From assembly GCF_024734385.1 (NCBI RefSeq), contig NZ_JANHAP010000017.1, positions 1 to 56,678 of the forward strand: 56,678 nucleotides of DNA, in the 5' to 3' direction. A program made the position numbers and the translations under genes. The notes under the pieces are model-generated. The model searched no databases. It was not told the DNA's origin and was given only the letters and a program-made list of their open reading frames with translations. Below, one piece after another: positions 26,783 to 36,261 of the stretch. Origin of the DNA: Dasania sp. GY-MA-18. GTDB lineage: Bacteria > Pseudomonadota > Gammaproteobacteria > Pseudomonadales > Dasaniaceae. Numbering within the stretch: position 1 is the stretch's first letter; each line of letters opens with the position of its first letter.

Positions 26783-27214
26783 TTAAAAAACTAGAGATTC
26801 GCGACTCCATTCACAGCGCACCGATAAGTCACCACTATTAGGCACATGAAACTCCTCTTCAGACTCCCATATAAAAGTATGGCGACCGTTAAGCTCGGTA
26901 TCTAAGTGCACCGTAGCGCTCACCCAATACATTTGCTTAAGCATGGACTCAAACTTACCTATCCATTGCTCCCATTCGTACTCAACCGCTTTGTAAGAGG
27001 TGCCAAAATGCACTACATTGGTATTACTGCCATCCAAGTCAGTGGCCAGCTCAGGCATAGAGAACATCTCTCGGCTCAACAAGGGCCAATCCTCTACGCT
27101 GGGTAATTGCTGCATCACCTGCTGATTGGTTGCCCTATGCAAATGAAATTGAGCGGACTCATCCGAATAAACGGTATCTTTAATACAACCGTAAACGACT
27201 GACTCTTCCTGCAT
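26783..27214 (-). CDS. Hypothetical protein
   Basis: A 143-residue acidic soluble protein rich in W and E, with no signal peptide or membrane segment and no domain that I recognise. The middle (Y-E-W-E-Q-W-I-G-K-F-E-S-M-L) is helical and the end (F-I-W-E-S-E-E-E-F-H-V-P) strand-like. It begins the short leftward series that continues with the two-helix membrane protein and the exported methyltransferase. Confidence 0.55.
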   Translation of the reverse strand: MQEESVVYGCIKDTVYSDESAQFHLHRATNQQVMQQLPSVEDWPLLSREMFSMPELATDLDGSNTNVVHFGTSYKAVEYEWEQWIGKFESMLKQMYWVSATVHLDTELNGRHTFIWESEEEFHVPNSGDLSVRCEWSRESLVF

Positions 27215-27469
27215 AATATTAAGCCCTTATTGATTATTAGATGAGGCTATCATAGTCGGTTTTTTGGGTGCTTGATAGCCTGGTGGGGCTGGGTGTGGAG
27301 GATTTGCGGGTGTGGTTTACTTGATTAATAGCTCGCTGGCTCGCAGCACATGCACGCAGCCCTGTGGGAAACAGAATAAATCAGGCCCTATCTTGTGGCA
27401 CAACGTGAATCAAACATCTTTGAGGTTAATCAGCGTGTCACTTGAGGAAATGCTTGGTTGAAAGCCCAG

Positions 27470-27788
27470 ATCGGTGGACAGGATTGATCAAAATGCCTTG
27501 AGGGCATTTTGAAAGCAGACGCAGTACTTGTAACTAGACTTAACTGGAAGCTGATATCGGAGGACAGGATTGATGCTTGCAGCTTGAGGCTGCAAGCACC
27601 CCTCCGGGGCAGCCATTCGGCTGTTTGCATGCCCCGCGCAGCGCTTTGGGTACAAAATTACGCCCTAGGCGTAATTTTTATCTTCAAATAGCTTAAGGCT
27701 ATTTGAATCCCTTAGGGACGTCACGGCGGATCAAACTCCTTTGGAGTTTGTCGAACGACAGGCCAGCGTGGCCCGCGCAGCGCTTTGG
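27470..27788. repeat. Cluster of short perfect hairpins with repeated lead sequences
   Basis: Within 320 non-coding bases lie seven palindromes. Stem/loop/stem positions are: 27489-27511 (CAAAATGCC stem), 27575-27597 (GCTTGCAGC), 27654-27678 (AAAATTACGCC), 27685-27705 (CAAATAGC), 27708-27718 (TCCC), 27732-27750 (CAAACTCC) and 27761-27773 (GGCCA). Loops are 3-5 bases, often TTGAG or TTAAG. The first two are each preceded directly by atcggWggacaggattgat (27470-27488 and 27556-27574). A 17-bp direct repeat cccgcgcagcgctttgg occurs at 27633 and 27772. Stem sequences differ but are perfectly paired. I see no gene in 27215-27810. Confidence 0.8.
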
Positions 27789-27810
27789 CCATCTTTCCGC
27801 CGGACGCACT

Positions 27811-27851
27811 AACAATAAAAAACCCGGCGCTAGGCCGGGTTTTTTATTGTT
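27811..27851 (-). terminator. Strong terminator at the end of the tRNA operon
   Basis: The stem AACAATAAAAAACCCGGC pairs with GCCGGGTTTTTTATTGTT around a GCTAG loop. It ends at the 3' CCA of tRNA-Arg. T-tracts lie on both sides, so it can act in both directions. It should end the leftward Pro-His-Arg transcript. Confidence 0.88.
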
Positions 27852-27927
27852 GGCGCGCCCGACAGGATTCGAACCTGTGACCATCCGCTTAGAAGGCGGA
27901 TGCTCTATCCAGCTGAGCTACGGGCGC
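27851..27927 (-). tRNA. argX: tRNA-Arg (TCT)
   Basis: A 77-base cloverleaf on the minus strand begins GCGCCCGTAGCTCAGCTGG and ends GCCA. The anticodon loop CTTCTAA gives TCT. Last gene of the Pro-His-Arg transcript. The gene symbol follows the E. coli argX-hisR-proM cluster by position; the E. coli ArgX anticodon differs, so the symbol is loose. Confidence 0.95.
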
Positions 27928-27961
27928 ATAACTCTGTAGCCTGCTAAACCACAACAAGCTT

Positions 27962-28022
27962 TTATGTATAAGCTAAAAGCTATACATAATAAAAAGGCCT
28001 GCAGTTATCTACAGGCCTTTTT
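27962..28022. repeat. Two adjacent hairpins between tRNA-Arg and tRNA-His
   Basis: First, TTATGTATA-GCT arms (27962-27974 and 27977-27989) with one bulged A. Second, AAAAAGGCCTG (27992-28002) with CAGGCCTTTT (28013-28022), which looks like a terminator with T-tracts in both directions. If it terminates the leftward transcript, tRNA-Arg would be under-expressed relative to Pro and His, or would need its own promoter. They may instead be RNase processing signals. Confidence 0.6.
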
Positions 28023-28027
28023 AAATA

Positions 28028-28104
28028 TGGGGTGGACGATGGGGATCGAACCCACGACCACAGGAATCACAATCCTGCGCTCTACCGACTGAGCTACGCC
28101 CACC
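28028..28104 (-). tRNA. hisR: tRNA-His (GTG)
   Basis: A 77-base cloverleaf on the minus strand begins with the extra 5' G (GGTGGGCGTAGCTCAG) that pairs with discriminator C, and ends CCCCA. The anticodon loop TTGTGAT gives GTG. Confidence 0.97.
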
Positions 28105-28149
28105 ATAAACACCTACGGCCGCATGCAATTAACACATAAGGCAAAAAAA

Positions 28150-28226
28150 TGGTCGGGGTAGAGAGATTCGAACTCCCGACATCCTGCTCCCAAAGCAGGC
28201 GCGCTACCAGACTGCGCTATACCCCG
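28150..28226 (-). tRNA. proM: tRNA-Pro (TGG)
   Basis: A 77-base cloverleaf on the minus strand begins CGGGGTATAGCGCAG and ends GACCA. The anticodon loop TTTGGGA gives TGG. First gene of the leftward tRNA operon. Confidence 0.97.
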
Positions 28227-28264
28227 ACATATCACAGAGAAGCTCTCTGCCAGATGAGGTGCGC

Positions 28265-28293
28265 ATGATACTGATCAACCCTAGCTTCGTCAA
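28265..28293 (-). promoter_or_regulatory. Promoter of the tRNA Pro-His-Arg operon
   Basis: On the minus strand, TTGACG (28293-28288) and TATCAT (28270-28265) are spaced by 17 bases. GCGC follows as a stringent-type discriminator. The tRNA-Pro 5' end lies about 39 bases downstream. Confidence 0.82.
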
Positions 28294-28404
28294 CGTTAAA
28301 AGCCATTTTTTATAGGCATTTTTTAACCTTGTATAAAAGCCAGCCAGACGCCAGCAACATGCACAAAATACAATCAATTCAGCAGCTTAGCTTAAAGGCT
28401 AAAA

Positions 28405-29808
28405 TTAGCCTCGGCGCCAAGTAGTCACCCCGCCGGTATCTTCTAGGATAACGCCCTGAGCCTTTAGATCATCGCGAATTTTATCGGATAGCGTGTAATC
28501 TTTGTTGGCCTTGGCTTCAACTCGTTGCTGAATTTTGGCCTCTATAGCCTCGGCAGATAATTCATCTTCGCCGCCAGCTTGCAAAAAATCATCGGGCTTG
28601 GATTGCAGCAAACCCAACAGCGCCCCTAGGCTCTTTAGCTCCAAGGCTAACTTTTGCTGCTGTAGCTCATCACCATCTTTAACTGCAGTATTTAAGGCTC
28701 TTACCAAATCAAACATCACTGCCAAAGCTACAGGAGTATTGAAGTCATCCTGCATAGCCTCATGGAAACGCGCGATGTATTCGGAGGGTGCTGGTAAATC
28801 AGCCAAGGCAACTGGTGCGAAAGCCTCAAAACCTTTTAAGCCTTTATAAAAGCGCTCTAAAGCAGTTTTGGCCGTTTGCAGGCTGTCCTCAGAATAATTT
28901 ATTGCGCTGCGGTAATGGCTGGCAATCAGTAAGTAGCGCACTACTTCGGGATGATACTTATCGAGTATTTCCCGTATGGTAAAAAAGTTGCCTAAGGATT
29001 TAGACATTTTTTCGCCGTCTACCCGCACCGCACCCGCATGCATCCAGTAGCGCGCGTATTTCTCACCGGTAGCAGCTTCTGATTGAGCGATTTCATTTTC
29101 GTGATGAGGGAAAGGTAAATCGGGACCGCCGCCATGTATATCAAAACTATTGCCCAAGCAACAGGTAGACATAGCCGAGCACTCTATATGCCAGCCCGGG
29201 CGACCTTTGCCCCAGGGCGAATCCCAGTGCACTTCACTGGCTTGCGCCGCTTTCCATAGCGCAAAATCTCTGGGATCTTGTTTGGCCTGCTCCACATCTA
29301 TGCGGGCACCGGCCAACAATTCATCAGGATTTTTATTGCTAAGTTGACCATAAGGCCCAAACTTTGCGACCGAATAATACACATCACCATTATCAGCGGC
29401 GTAGGCATAACCTTTTTCAATCAGGCTGCTAACCATGGCAATAATTTCAGCTATATAAGCCGTAGCGCGCGGCTCCTGATCAGGACGCTGCACACCAAGC
29501 CTAGCTTCATCCTGATGCATTAAGTCGATAAAACGCGCGGTTAAATCGGTATAGGGCTCACCGTTTTCATCGGCGCGATTTAAGATCTTATCGTCTATGT
29601 CGGTAATATTACGTACATAGTTCACAGCATAACCCGCATTGCGCAGGTAACGGCTGATGACATCAAAAGCCACTAATACGCGGGCATGACCTAAGTGACA
29701 GTAATCGTAAACTGTCATACCACAGACATACATATTAATTTTACCCGCCTCTATGGGGGTAAAAACCTCTTTACTGCGAGTAAAGGTGTTATAAATTTTT
29801 AAGCTCAT
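28405..29808 (-). CDS. cysS: Cysteinyl-tRNA synthetase
   Basis: A 467-residue class I synthetase. The HIGH motif is C-H-L-G-H-A near residue 35 and the K-M-S-K-S loop near 265. Zinc ligands include Cys29 (C-G-M-T-V-Y-D) and the G-W-H-I-E-C-S-A-M segment. The C-terminal tail ends with V-I-L-E-D-T-x-x-G-x-x-W as in E. coli. It lies downstream of glnS in the same direction with about 70 bases between. The tRNA operon follows. Confidence 0.97.
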   Translation of the reverse strand: MSLKIYNTFTRSKEVFTPIEAGKINMYVCGMTVYDYCHLGHARVLVAFDVISRYLRNAGYAVNYVRNITDIDDKILNRADENGEPYTDLTARFIDLMHQDEARLGVQRPDQEPRATAYIAEIIAMVSSLIEKGYAYAADNGDVYYSVAKFGPYGQLSNKNPDELLAGARIDVEQAKQDPRDFALWKAAQASEVHWDSPWGKGRPGWHIECSAMSTCCLGNSFDIHGGGPDLPFPHHENEIAQSEAATGEKYARYWMHAGAVRVDGEKMSKSLGNFFTIREILDKYHPEVVRYLLIASHYRSAINYSEDSLQTAKTALERFYKGLKGFEAFAPVALADLPAPSEYIARFHEAMQDDFNTPVALAVMFDLVRALNTAVKDGDELQQQKLALELKSLGALLGLLQSKPDDFLQAGGEDELSAEAIEAKIQQRVEAKANKDYTLSDKIRDDLKAQGVILEDTGGVTTWRRG

Positions 29809-29875
29809 ACTGTTCTTTCTAGTTAGGTCAATCTGATTAAATCTATCGAATAAGTATTTATCGCTAAGCCTAGGC

Positions 29876-31546
29876 TTAGTCGTTAGACCAGGTGTCGCGC
29901 AAACCTATGGTCATATTAAATACCGGCTGCTCTGGCGAATGATCGTAGCGATCCGCCACAAAATATCCTTCACGCTCAAACTGAAAGCCCTGCTCATTAG
30001 CAGCATTAGCCAAATCCGGTTCTATCCAGCAGCCCTCAACAATAGTTAACGAATTAGGGTTAACATGGCTAAGAAAATCTTCCTCACCTTTGTCTGGAGT
30101 AGGCACGGTAAACAACCTGTCATATAAACGTATAGTCGCTTGCTTGCCGTGACTGGCCGACACCCAATGCACTACCCCTTTAGGATTAATCTCATCGGCC
30201 GGATTTTTACCCAACGTATCGGGGATTAAACTCGCGTTGATCTGTACTACTTCACCCGCTTCGTTTTTGTCGTAGCTATCGGCTTCAATTACATAGGCAT
30301 TGCGTAAGCGTATGCGTTTACCCGGAGTTAATTTTTTCTTAAATTTTTTGCTGTACTCTTCTTTAAAGTCGTCTTGGTCTATATAAATTTCGCGGGTAAA
30401 CGGCAGTAGTCTTTCACCTAAATCCAAATCGGGGTGCTTAGGGGCCGTGAGCATTTCAACCTGATCTTCGGGATAATTACTAATCACCACCTTTAAAGGT
30501 TTTAACACTGCCATACCACGTGGTGCGGTTTTGTTTAAGTCGTCGCGTATAAAAAACTCCAGCTGCGCCATATCGACTACGCCATCGGTTTTGGCAACGG
30601 CCAAGCTGTCGCAAAAATTACGTATCGCCGCCGGGCTATAACCGCGCCTGCGCATACCCGCCACCGTAGGCATACGCGGGTCATTCCAACCTTGCACTAT
30701 ACCTTCATCCACTAGCTGCTTAAGCTTGCGCTTGCTGGTGACCGTGTAATTGATATTTAAACGACCAAACTCATACTGGCGCGGTTTACTGGGCACCGGC
30801 AGGTTTTCTATAAACCATTCGTACAAGGGGCGATGATCGGCAAACTCCAACGTACAGATGGAGTGGGTGACGCCCTCTATGGCATCTTCTTGGCCGTGAG
30901 CAAAATCGTAGCTGGGGTAAATGCACCACTTGTCTCCGGTCTGATGATGAGACTGCTTGCGTATGCGATACAAGATAGGATCGCGCATATTCATATTGGG
31001 CGAGCTCATATCGATATTGGCGCGCAACACACACTCACCTTCGGCAAACTCACCGGCGCGCATTTGCTCAAACAAGGCCAGGTTTTCATCCACGCTACGC
31101 TCACGGTAGGGGCTGGGTTTGCCAGGTTCGGTGGCCCAACCGCGGTATTCTTTGGCCTGCTCGGGGCTAAGATGACAAACATAGGCCTTGCCGGCCTTGA
31201 TCAGATGCAGCGCCCACTCATAAAAGGTATCAAAGTAGCTAGAGGCGTAGCGCACATCACCTGCCCACTGAAAGCCCAGCCATTGCACATCCTCTTTAAT
31301 GGCGTCCACATACTCCTGCTCTTCTTTGCTGGGATTGGTGTCATCAAAGCGCAGATTGCACTCACCTCCCATTTCCTCGGCCATACCAAAATTCACACAT
31401 ATAGATTTGGCGTGGCCTATGTGCAAATAGCCATTGGGCTCAGGGGGGAAACGGGTAATGATTTTGGCAACCCGGCCTTCGGCTAAATCTTGTTCAGCAA
31501 TGGCGCGGATAAAATTGACGGGCTTGGCTTTTTCGGTGTTGCTCAT
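29876..31546 (-). CDS. glnS: Glutaminyl-tRNA synthetase
   Basis: A 556-residue class Ic synthetase. It contains [13 protein letters not shown] (HIGH motif near residue 41), the F-D-D-T-N-P motif, the [12 protein letters not shown] equivalent and the two C-terminal anticodon-binding beta barrels. Length matches E. coli GlnS (554). The presence of a true GlnS means Gln-tRNA does not rely only on the GatCAB route. Confidence 0.97.
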   Translation of the reverse strand: MSNTEKAKPVNFIRAIAEQDLAEGRVAKIITRFPPEPNGYLHIGHAKSICVNFGMAEEMGGECNLRFDDTNPSKEEQEYVDAIKEDVQWLGFQWAGDVRYASSYFDTFYEWALHLIKAGKAYVCHLSPEQAKEYRGWATEPGKPSPYRERSVDENLALFEQMRAGEFAEGECVLRANIDMSSPNMNMRDPILYRIRKQSHHQTGDKWCIYPSYDFAHGQEDAIEGVTHSICTLEFADHRPLYEWFIENLPVPSKPRQYEFGRLNINYTVTSKRKLKQLVDEGIVQGWNDPRMPTVAGMRRRGYSPAAIRNFCDSLAVAKTDGVVDMAQLEFFIRDDLNKTAPRGMAVLKPLKVVISNYPEDQVEMLTAPKHPDLDLGERLLPFTREIYIDQDDFKEEYSKKFKKKLTPGKRIRLRNAYVIEADSYDKNEAGEVVQINASLIPDTLGKNPADEINPKGVVHWVSASHGKQATIRLYDRLFTVPTPDKGEEDFLSHVNPNSLTIVEGCWIEPDLANAANEQGFQFEREGYFVADRYDHSPEQPVFNMTIGLRDTWSND

Positions 31547-31669
31547 TAAGGGCTTGCTCAGTTAAAGGTCTAAGATGGTCAAAACACAACCTCGCGGGCA
31601 AGCTATAAAAGATGACCGTTTGCGATGATTCCAGCGTTTAGGCGGTTCCGCAGGCGAGGCAAAAGACGT

Positions 31670-31698
31670 ATTATACCGGCTTTCTTCTGACGTTTTAA
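31670..31698 (-). promoter_or_regulatory. Candidate glnS promoter
   Basis: On the minus strand, TTAAAA (31698-31693) and a consensus TATAAT (31675-31670) are spaced by 17 bases. This leaves a leader of roughly 115 bases before the glnS start at 31546. Confidence 0.5.
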
Positions 31699-31715
31699 CA
31701 ATATAGGCGCATCAA

Positions 31716-32213
31716 ATGGTTATTCTTAAAACTAATTACGGTGATATCACCCTAGCACTAGACTTTGACAAGGCTCCTAAAACAGCCGAAAACTTTGCCC
31801 AGTATGTTAAAGATGGCTTTTACAACGGCACTATTTTTCACCGCGTAATCAATAACTTTATGATACAAGGCGGCGGTTTTGAGGCAGACATGAGCCAAAA
31901 AGAAACCCGCGACTGCATAGAAAACGAGGCTGACAACGGCCTGAGCAACGACAATGGCACTATCGCCATGGCCCGCACCATGGAGCCACACTCAGCTAGC
32001 TCGCAGTTTTTTATCAATGTTAAAGACAATGACTTCCTCAACCACAGCGGCAAAAACGCCCAGGGCTGGGGTTACTGTGTATTCGGCAAAGTTACCGAAG
32101 GCATGGATGTTATTGAGAAAATCAAAGCCGTTGCCACGACCACTAAGGCCGGCCATCAAGACGTACCTGTAGAAGACGTAGTGATTGAATCAGCCGAGTG
32201 GACTGGCGAATAA
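31716..32213 (+). CDS. ppiB: Cytoplasmic peptidyl-prolyl cis-trans isomerase B
   Basis: A 165-residue cyclophilin without signal peptide. It contains [13 protein letters not shown] with the catalytic arginine near residue 43, the S-A-S-S-Q-F-F-I-N motif and W-G-Y-C-V-F-G-K-V. It catalyses proline isomerisation in protein folding. lpxH starts seven bases after its stop, an arrangement also found in E. coli and pseudomonads. Confidence 0.95.
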   Translation: MVILKTNYGDITLALDFDKAPKTAENFAQYVKDGFYNGTIFHRVINNFMIQGGGFEADMSQKETRDCIENEADNGLSNDNGTIAMARTMEPHSASSQFFINVKDNDFLNHSGKNAQGWGYCVFGKVTEGMDVIEKIKAVATTTKAGHQDVPVEDVVIESAEWTGE

Positions 32214-32220
32214 ATAGGCT

Positions 32221-32943
32221 ATGACCTGCTATTTTATTTCCGATTTACACTTGGACGAAACACGCCCGGCAGTAACCCGGGCGTTTTTGCACTACCTCCA
32301 GCAATGGGCAGGCCACTGCGACGCCCTGTATATATTGGGTGATTTCTTTGAGGTATGGGTGGGCGATGACGACGACGCCCCCTTGGCGCTGGCCATCATC
32401 AAAGCCTTAAAAGCCTTTAGCGATAGCGGCTCAGCCTTGTACATTATGCACGGCAACCGCGATTTTTTACTGGGCGAGAGCTTTTGCCAACAAACCGGTG
32501 CCACCTTACTGCCCGACCCTACAGTGATAGACCTGTACGGCCAACGCACCCTGCTGATGCATGGCGACAGCCTATGCACCCAAGACACGGAATACATGGC
32601 CTTTAGGCAGCAAGCACGCTCAGCCAGCTGGCAACAACAACTGCTCAGCCAGCCCTTAGCAGCTCGCCGTGCCCTAGCCACGCAACTGCGTGAACAAAGC
32701 CAGTCCATGAACGCCCTTAAAGCCGAAGACATCATGGATGTCACCCCGGCCGAAGTGGAACAAGTTATGCGCCAGCAGCTATGCCTCAGGCTAATCCACG
32801 GCCACACCCACAGACCCCACAGACATGCCATGAACTTGGATGGTCAAAAAGCAGAGCGCATTGTTTTAGGGGATTGGTGCGACAAGGCCTGGATACTAAA
32901 AGCCCAAGCTCAAAGCCTCGAGCTGCAAGCTTTTAAACTCTAA
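32221..32943 (+). CDS. lpxH: UDP-2,3-diacylglucosamine diphosphatase
   Basis: A 240-residue metallophosphoesterase that makes lipid X from UDP-2,3-diacylglucosamine in lipid A synthesis. All metal motifs are present: S-D-L-H-L-D, G-D-F-F-E-V-W-V-G-D-D, H-G-N-R-D-F-L, H-G-D-S-L-C-T-D-type (here L-C-T-Q-D) and G-H-T-H-R-P. Co-transcribed with ppiB. Confidence 0.95.
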   Translation: MTCYFISDLHLDETRPAVTRAFLHYLQQWAGHCDALYILGDFFEVWVGDDDDAPLALAIIKALKAFSDSGSALYIMHGNRDFLLGESFCQQTGATLLPDPTVIDLYGQRTLLMHGDSLCTQDTEYMAFRQQARSASWQQQLLSQPLAARRALATQLREQSQSMNALKAEDIMDVTPAEVEQVMRQQLCLRLIHGHTHRPHRHAMNLDGQKAERIVLGDWCDKAWILKAQAQSLELQAFKL

Positions 32944-32990
32944 ACTTAAATATGATGGGCACAGAGCCTCAGTATTAGCAGGCAGTGAGC

Positions 32991-34280
32991 TTATAACTGA
33001 TTAATAAGCTCTAGGGTTTGCTCTGCCCAATATTGGGCCTCTAATTTGATATGCATTAATTGATCAAAGCATAGCTCATGCTCTGCCAGATAGCCCTCAT
33101 CCAGCTCATCCCAGCGCCCCTCTTCCAGAGCTTCGGCCATGGCCAGTAAAACGCCATACTCGCCTTGGCGACCCAGCAAAGCTTGCGACAAACTATGCGA
33201 CAGCGACAAATTGGGGATGATAGTTTCCATAGGCACATCTAAAAAAGCATCTAACAAGGCAAATAAACCTAGACAAAAACCATTTCTGGCATGCTCTTCG
33301 CCGTGTATACGCTCTACCAAACGCTCGCACATTTTGGCGTATTCCAAGGCTTTTAGGGATAAGGCCTCAGGCTTACTGGATAGATTGGCCAAGGCCAACA
33401 GCATTACCCAAGAACGCAGGCGCTCTAAACCGATAATGGTTATGGCATGCTTAATGGACTCAACATTATTACTTAAACCCATACCCGCCGAGTTAACCAA
33501 ACGCAAAACTTTAAAGCTCAGCACTGGGTCCAGGGTTAGGGCCTGCTCAACCTCATCCACCATTACATCGGGATTATTTAACATGCCCATTAAATGCAAC
33601 AACACCTGTTTGTTTTCTTTAATGCGTTTGCCATTAATAAGATCGGGCTTAGCAAAAAAATAGCCCTGAAAATAATCAAAACCTAAATCTAAGCAATAAT
33701 TATAGGTTTGATGATCTTCAACTTTTTCGGCTAGTAGCTTAACCCCTTCCAAGTCCCGTAGCTTTTTAAAATGCTCAACAGTTGCCTGCTCGCCCAAAGC
33801 CAAAACATCTAGCTTAATAATATCGGCATAAGGTAATAGCTTGATAGATTCACTATCTATATGGAAATCATCTAGCGCGATTAAATAACCCCGCTCTTTT
33901 AATAATTTAATGGTGCTAATTAATTGATCGTCGACCTGGGTGAACTCTAATATTTCTATCACCACCCGCTTGGAAGGCAGCGGTAATAACACATGCAATA
34001 AATCAGAGGAAAAGTTAATAAAACACAGCTTTTCACCCACCACATCCTGCATCTGCGCTTCTGAAAAGGCATTAACAATCACATCGGCAGTGGCCTGCGC
34101 ATTACTGAGGGTTTTGTCCGCAGAACGGCACAGTAACTCGTAACCCAGCAGTACCTGCTTATCGTTGAATATAGGTTGCCTAGCTAACAGCGCCCCACCA
34201 TGATCGCGGCAATGACCACTGATATCAGTGCTGCCTTGCTGGGCATCCGTCTTGTCCGTAATTGGGCTGTCATCTTTCAT
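32991..34280 (-). CDS. Degenerate EAL plus HDOD signalling protein
   Basis: A 429-residue cytoplasmic protein. The N-terminal part (about 30-230) is an EAL-type domain. Its signature reads Y-E-L-L instead of E-x-L, and of the metal residues only scattered acidic ones remain (for example A-L-D-D-F). It is therefore probably a c-di-GMP-independent or binding-only domain. The C-terminal part (about 235-410) is an HDOD domain (D-P-V-L-S-F-K-V-L-R-L-V-N-S-A). This architecture is known from YuxH/CdgJ-type proteins that affect motility and pili, and pilU lies directly upstream in the same direction. Confidence 0.85.
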   Translation of the reverse strand: MKDDSPITDKTDAQQGSTDISGHCRDHGGALLARQPIFNDKQVLLGYELLCRSADKTLSNAQATADVIVNAFSEAQMQDVVGEKLCFINFSSDLLHVLLPLPSKRVVIEILEFTQVDDQLISTIKLLKERGYLIALDDFHIDSESIKLLPYADIIKLDVLALGEQATVEHFKKLRDLEGVKLLAEKVEDHQTYNYCLDLGFDYFQGYFFAKPDLINGKRIKENKQVLLHLMGMLNNPDVMVDEVEQALTLDPVLSFKVLRLVNSAGMGLSNNVESIKHAITIIGLERLRSWVMLLALANLSSKPEALSLKALEYAKMCERLVERIHGEEHARNGFCLGLFALLDAFLDVPMETIIPNLSLSHSLSQALLGRQGEYGVLLAMAEALEEGRWDELDEGYLAEHELCFDQLMHIKLEAQYWAEQTLELINQL

Positions 34281-34367
34281 ATAATCATCTGGTTTAATAT
34301 GGCAACAATAAATGAAATTAAATCATATAAAGCCTAATGCTTAATATAGGTAATTTCACATAGCCTA

Positions 34368-35555
34368 TTATGACTTAGGCTTAAAGTCGGCAAAGGGGTC
34401 TTCTTCTGGCTCAGGCTCAGCTATAGCCTCTAAGCTTAGGCCTCCAGCCAATGGGCTGCTGGATGCAGTAGTCGTTTCAGTCCCCTGCTCTTTGCCCTTA
34501 TCAGCCAGCTTAATACGTAGGCGTAAATTGTTCTCGGAGTCAGCGTTTTTAAGTGCATCTTCCAAGGAGACCCTGCCCTCTTGGTAGAGTTTAAATAGGG
34601 CCGCATCAAAGGTTTGCATGCCCAGATTTTCCGACTTAGCCATAATTTCTTTAATGCTTTCAAACTCACCCCGTAAGATCAGCTCTTGTATGGTCTGGGT
34701 GCCCAGTAAAATCTCTACAGCAGCACAACGTTTGCCATCAACCGTAGGCACCAAACGCTGCGAAACAAAAGCACGTAAGTTCATCGCCAAATCCATTTGC
34801 AATTGCGCTTTACGCTCTTCAGGAAAGAAATTAATAATGCGATCTAAAGCCTGATTGGCATTATTGGCATGTAAAGTGGAAATGGCTAAGTGACCAGTTT
34901 CAGCAAAAGCCAATGCATGCTCCATAGTCTCTCTATCGCGTATCTCGCCAATTAGGATAACATCAGGCGCTTGTCGCAAAGTATTTTTTAAAGCGTTGTG
35001 CCAATTGCGGGTATCCACCCCAACTTCACGCTGATTAACTATGCATTTTTTATGCTTGTGCACATATTCAACCGGGTCTTCTATGGTGATGATATGGCCG
35101 CCACTGCTGCTATTGCGATGATCAATTAATGCCGCCAAAGAGGTAGACTTACCCGAGCCCGTGCCCCCCACAAAAAGAATTAAGCCGCGTTTGGTTGTGA
35201 TTACGTCTTTTAGAATTGCTGGTAGTTTAAGATCATCAAATTTGGGAATTTCGGTTTGAATATTTCTAGCAACTATAGCGACTTCATTACGCTGTTTAAA
35301 AATATTAATACGGAAGCGACCCACCGCGGGTATAGATATAGCTAGATTCATCTCTAGCTCATGCTCAAACTCTGTGCGCTGCTCCTCATCCATAATCTCA
35401 TGGGCTATGGCGGCGATATCGCCGGGTTTCATGGCAACTTTGTCTATGGGCTTTAGCACCCCTTGAAACTTTGCGCAGGGTGGCGCGCCGGTACTCAAAT
35501 ACAAATCTGAACCATCTTGGCTAGCAAGAATGCGCAAGTATTCGTTAAATCCCAT
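34368..35555 (-). CDS. pilU: Type IV pilus retraction ATPase PilU
   Basis: About 395 residues. A PilT/PilU-family secretion ATPase: Walker A G-G-T-G-S-G-K-S-T, Asp box I-E-D-P-V-E-Y, Walker B with G-E-I-R-D and the H box S-T-L-H-A-N. The N-terminal S-D-L-Y-L-S-T-G-A-P-P and the long acidic C-terminal tail (E-P-E-P-E-E-D-P-F) fit PilU better than PilT. I chose the ATG at 35555, behind AAGGAG, over a start 13 codons earlier. No pilT is next to it, which is unusual because pilTU are often paired. Confidence 0.9.
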   Translation of the reverse strand: MGFNEYLRILASQDGSDLYLSTGAPPCAKFQGVLKPIDKVAMKPGDIAAIAHEIMDEEQRTEFEHELEMNLAISIPAVGRFRINIFKQRNEVAIVARNIQTEIPKFDDLKLPAILKDVITTKRGLILFVGGTGSGKSTSLAALIDHRNSSSGGHIITIEDPVEYVHKHKKCIVNQREVGVDTRNWHNALKNTLRQAPDVILIGEIRDRETMEHALAFAETGHLAISTLHANNANQALDRIINFFPEERKAQLQMDLAMNLRAFVSQRLVPTVDGKRCAAVEILLGTQTIQELILRGEFESIKEIMAKSENLGMQTFDAALFKLYQEGRVSLEDALKNADSENNLRLRIKLADKGKEQGTETTTASSSPLAGGLSLEAIAEPEPEEDPFADFKPKS

Positions 35556-35636
35556 CCATAGTCTCCTTAAGCTGTGATTAATGCATAATAACAAGGCTTA
35601 AGAATAGCCTTATATGGGCTGGCGACAAGTTAGAAA

Positions 35637-36239
35637 TTAAACCGGCACGCCACTGTGAAATCTAAACAAGGGATCTGGACCCAGTATCGCTTCGCGCTCT
35701 AGGGCCAAAAAATAATCCACTCTAGCGGCTATGGGTTCAGCACTGTATTGCTGCGCCAAGTCTAGGTAATCCTGGTAGTGTCGGGCCTCAGATTTTAGCA
35801 ATGACAGATAAAACTTTTGTAACTCAGCATCTAAAAAAGGCGCCAAACGATGAAAGCGTTCACAGGAGCGAGCCTCAATAATGGCGCCAATAATTAGGGT
35901 ATCGGTTAAATTATCCTGCTGCCCCTTACGGGTGTGTTTGGCCATTTTAGCAGCGTAGCTGCTAGCCTTGATAGACTGGTAAGAAATACCGCGCTTTTTT
36001 AAAATTTTAAGCACCTGTTCAAAGTGCAATAACTCTTCCCGCGCCAGGCGTGACATTTTATTTAATATATCCAGCTTATGAGGATTTTTACTGATCAAGG
36101 TCATGGCTGACTGCGCGGCTTTCATTTCATTGGTCGCGTGATCAATTAACACGGTGCGCATATCTTTTAGTGCGGCCTGCACCCAGGCATCAGGCGTTTC
36201 ACAAAGCAAAAACGCCTGTATATGAGAAATATCAGTCAT
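35637..36239 (-). CDS. miaE: tRNA-(ms2io6A) hydroxylase MiaE
   Basis: A 200-residue non-haem di-iron monooxygenase that hydroxylates ms2i6A37 in tRNAs reading U-starting codons. The ferritin-like four-helix fold shows the iron ligands in H-A-T-N-E-M-K-A-A near residue 33, A-R-E-E-L-L-H-F-E-Q-V, I-I-E-A-R-S-C-E-R-F and K-S-E-A-R-H-Y. It sits within a leftward cluster, 22 bases after a small lipoprotein gene. Confidence 0.93.
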   Translation of the reverse strand: MTDISHIQAFLLCETPDAWVQAALKDMRTVLIDHATNEMKAAQSAMTLISKNPHKLDILNKMSRLAREELLHFEQVLKILKKRGISYQSIKASSYAAKMAKHTRKGQQDNLTDTLIIGAIIEARSCERFHRLAPFLDAELQKFYLSLLKSEARHYQDYLDLAQQYSAEPIAARVDYFLALEREAILGPDPLFRFHSGVPV

Positions 36240-36261
36240 AGTTTATTGATTAGCTGTAGAA

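Noticed and set aside
30833-31486. A 217-codon rightward frame opposite glnS
   Set aside because: It lies wholly inside a well-conserved synthetase gene on the other strand and resembles no known protein. It is an antisense shadow.
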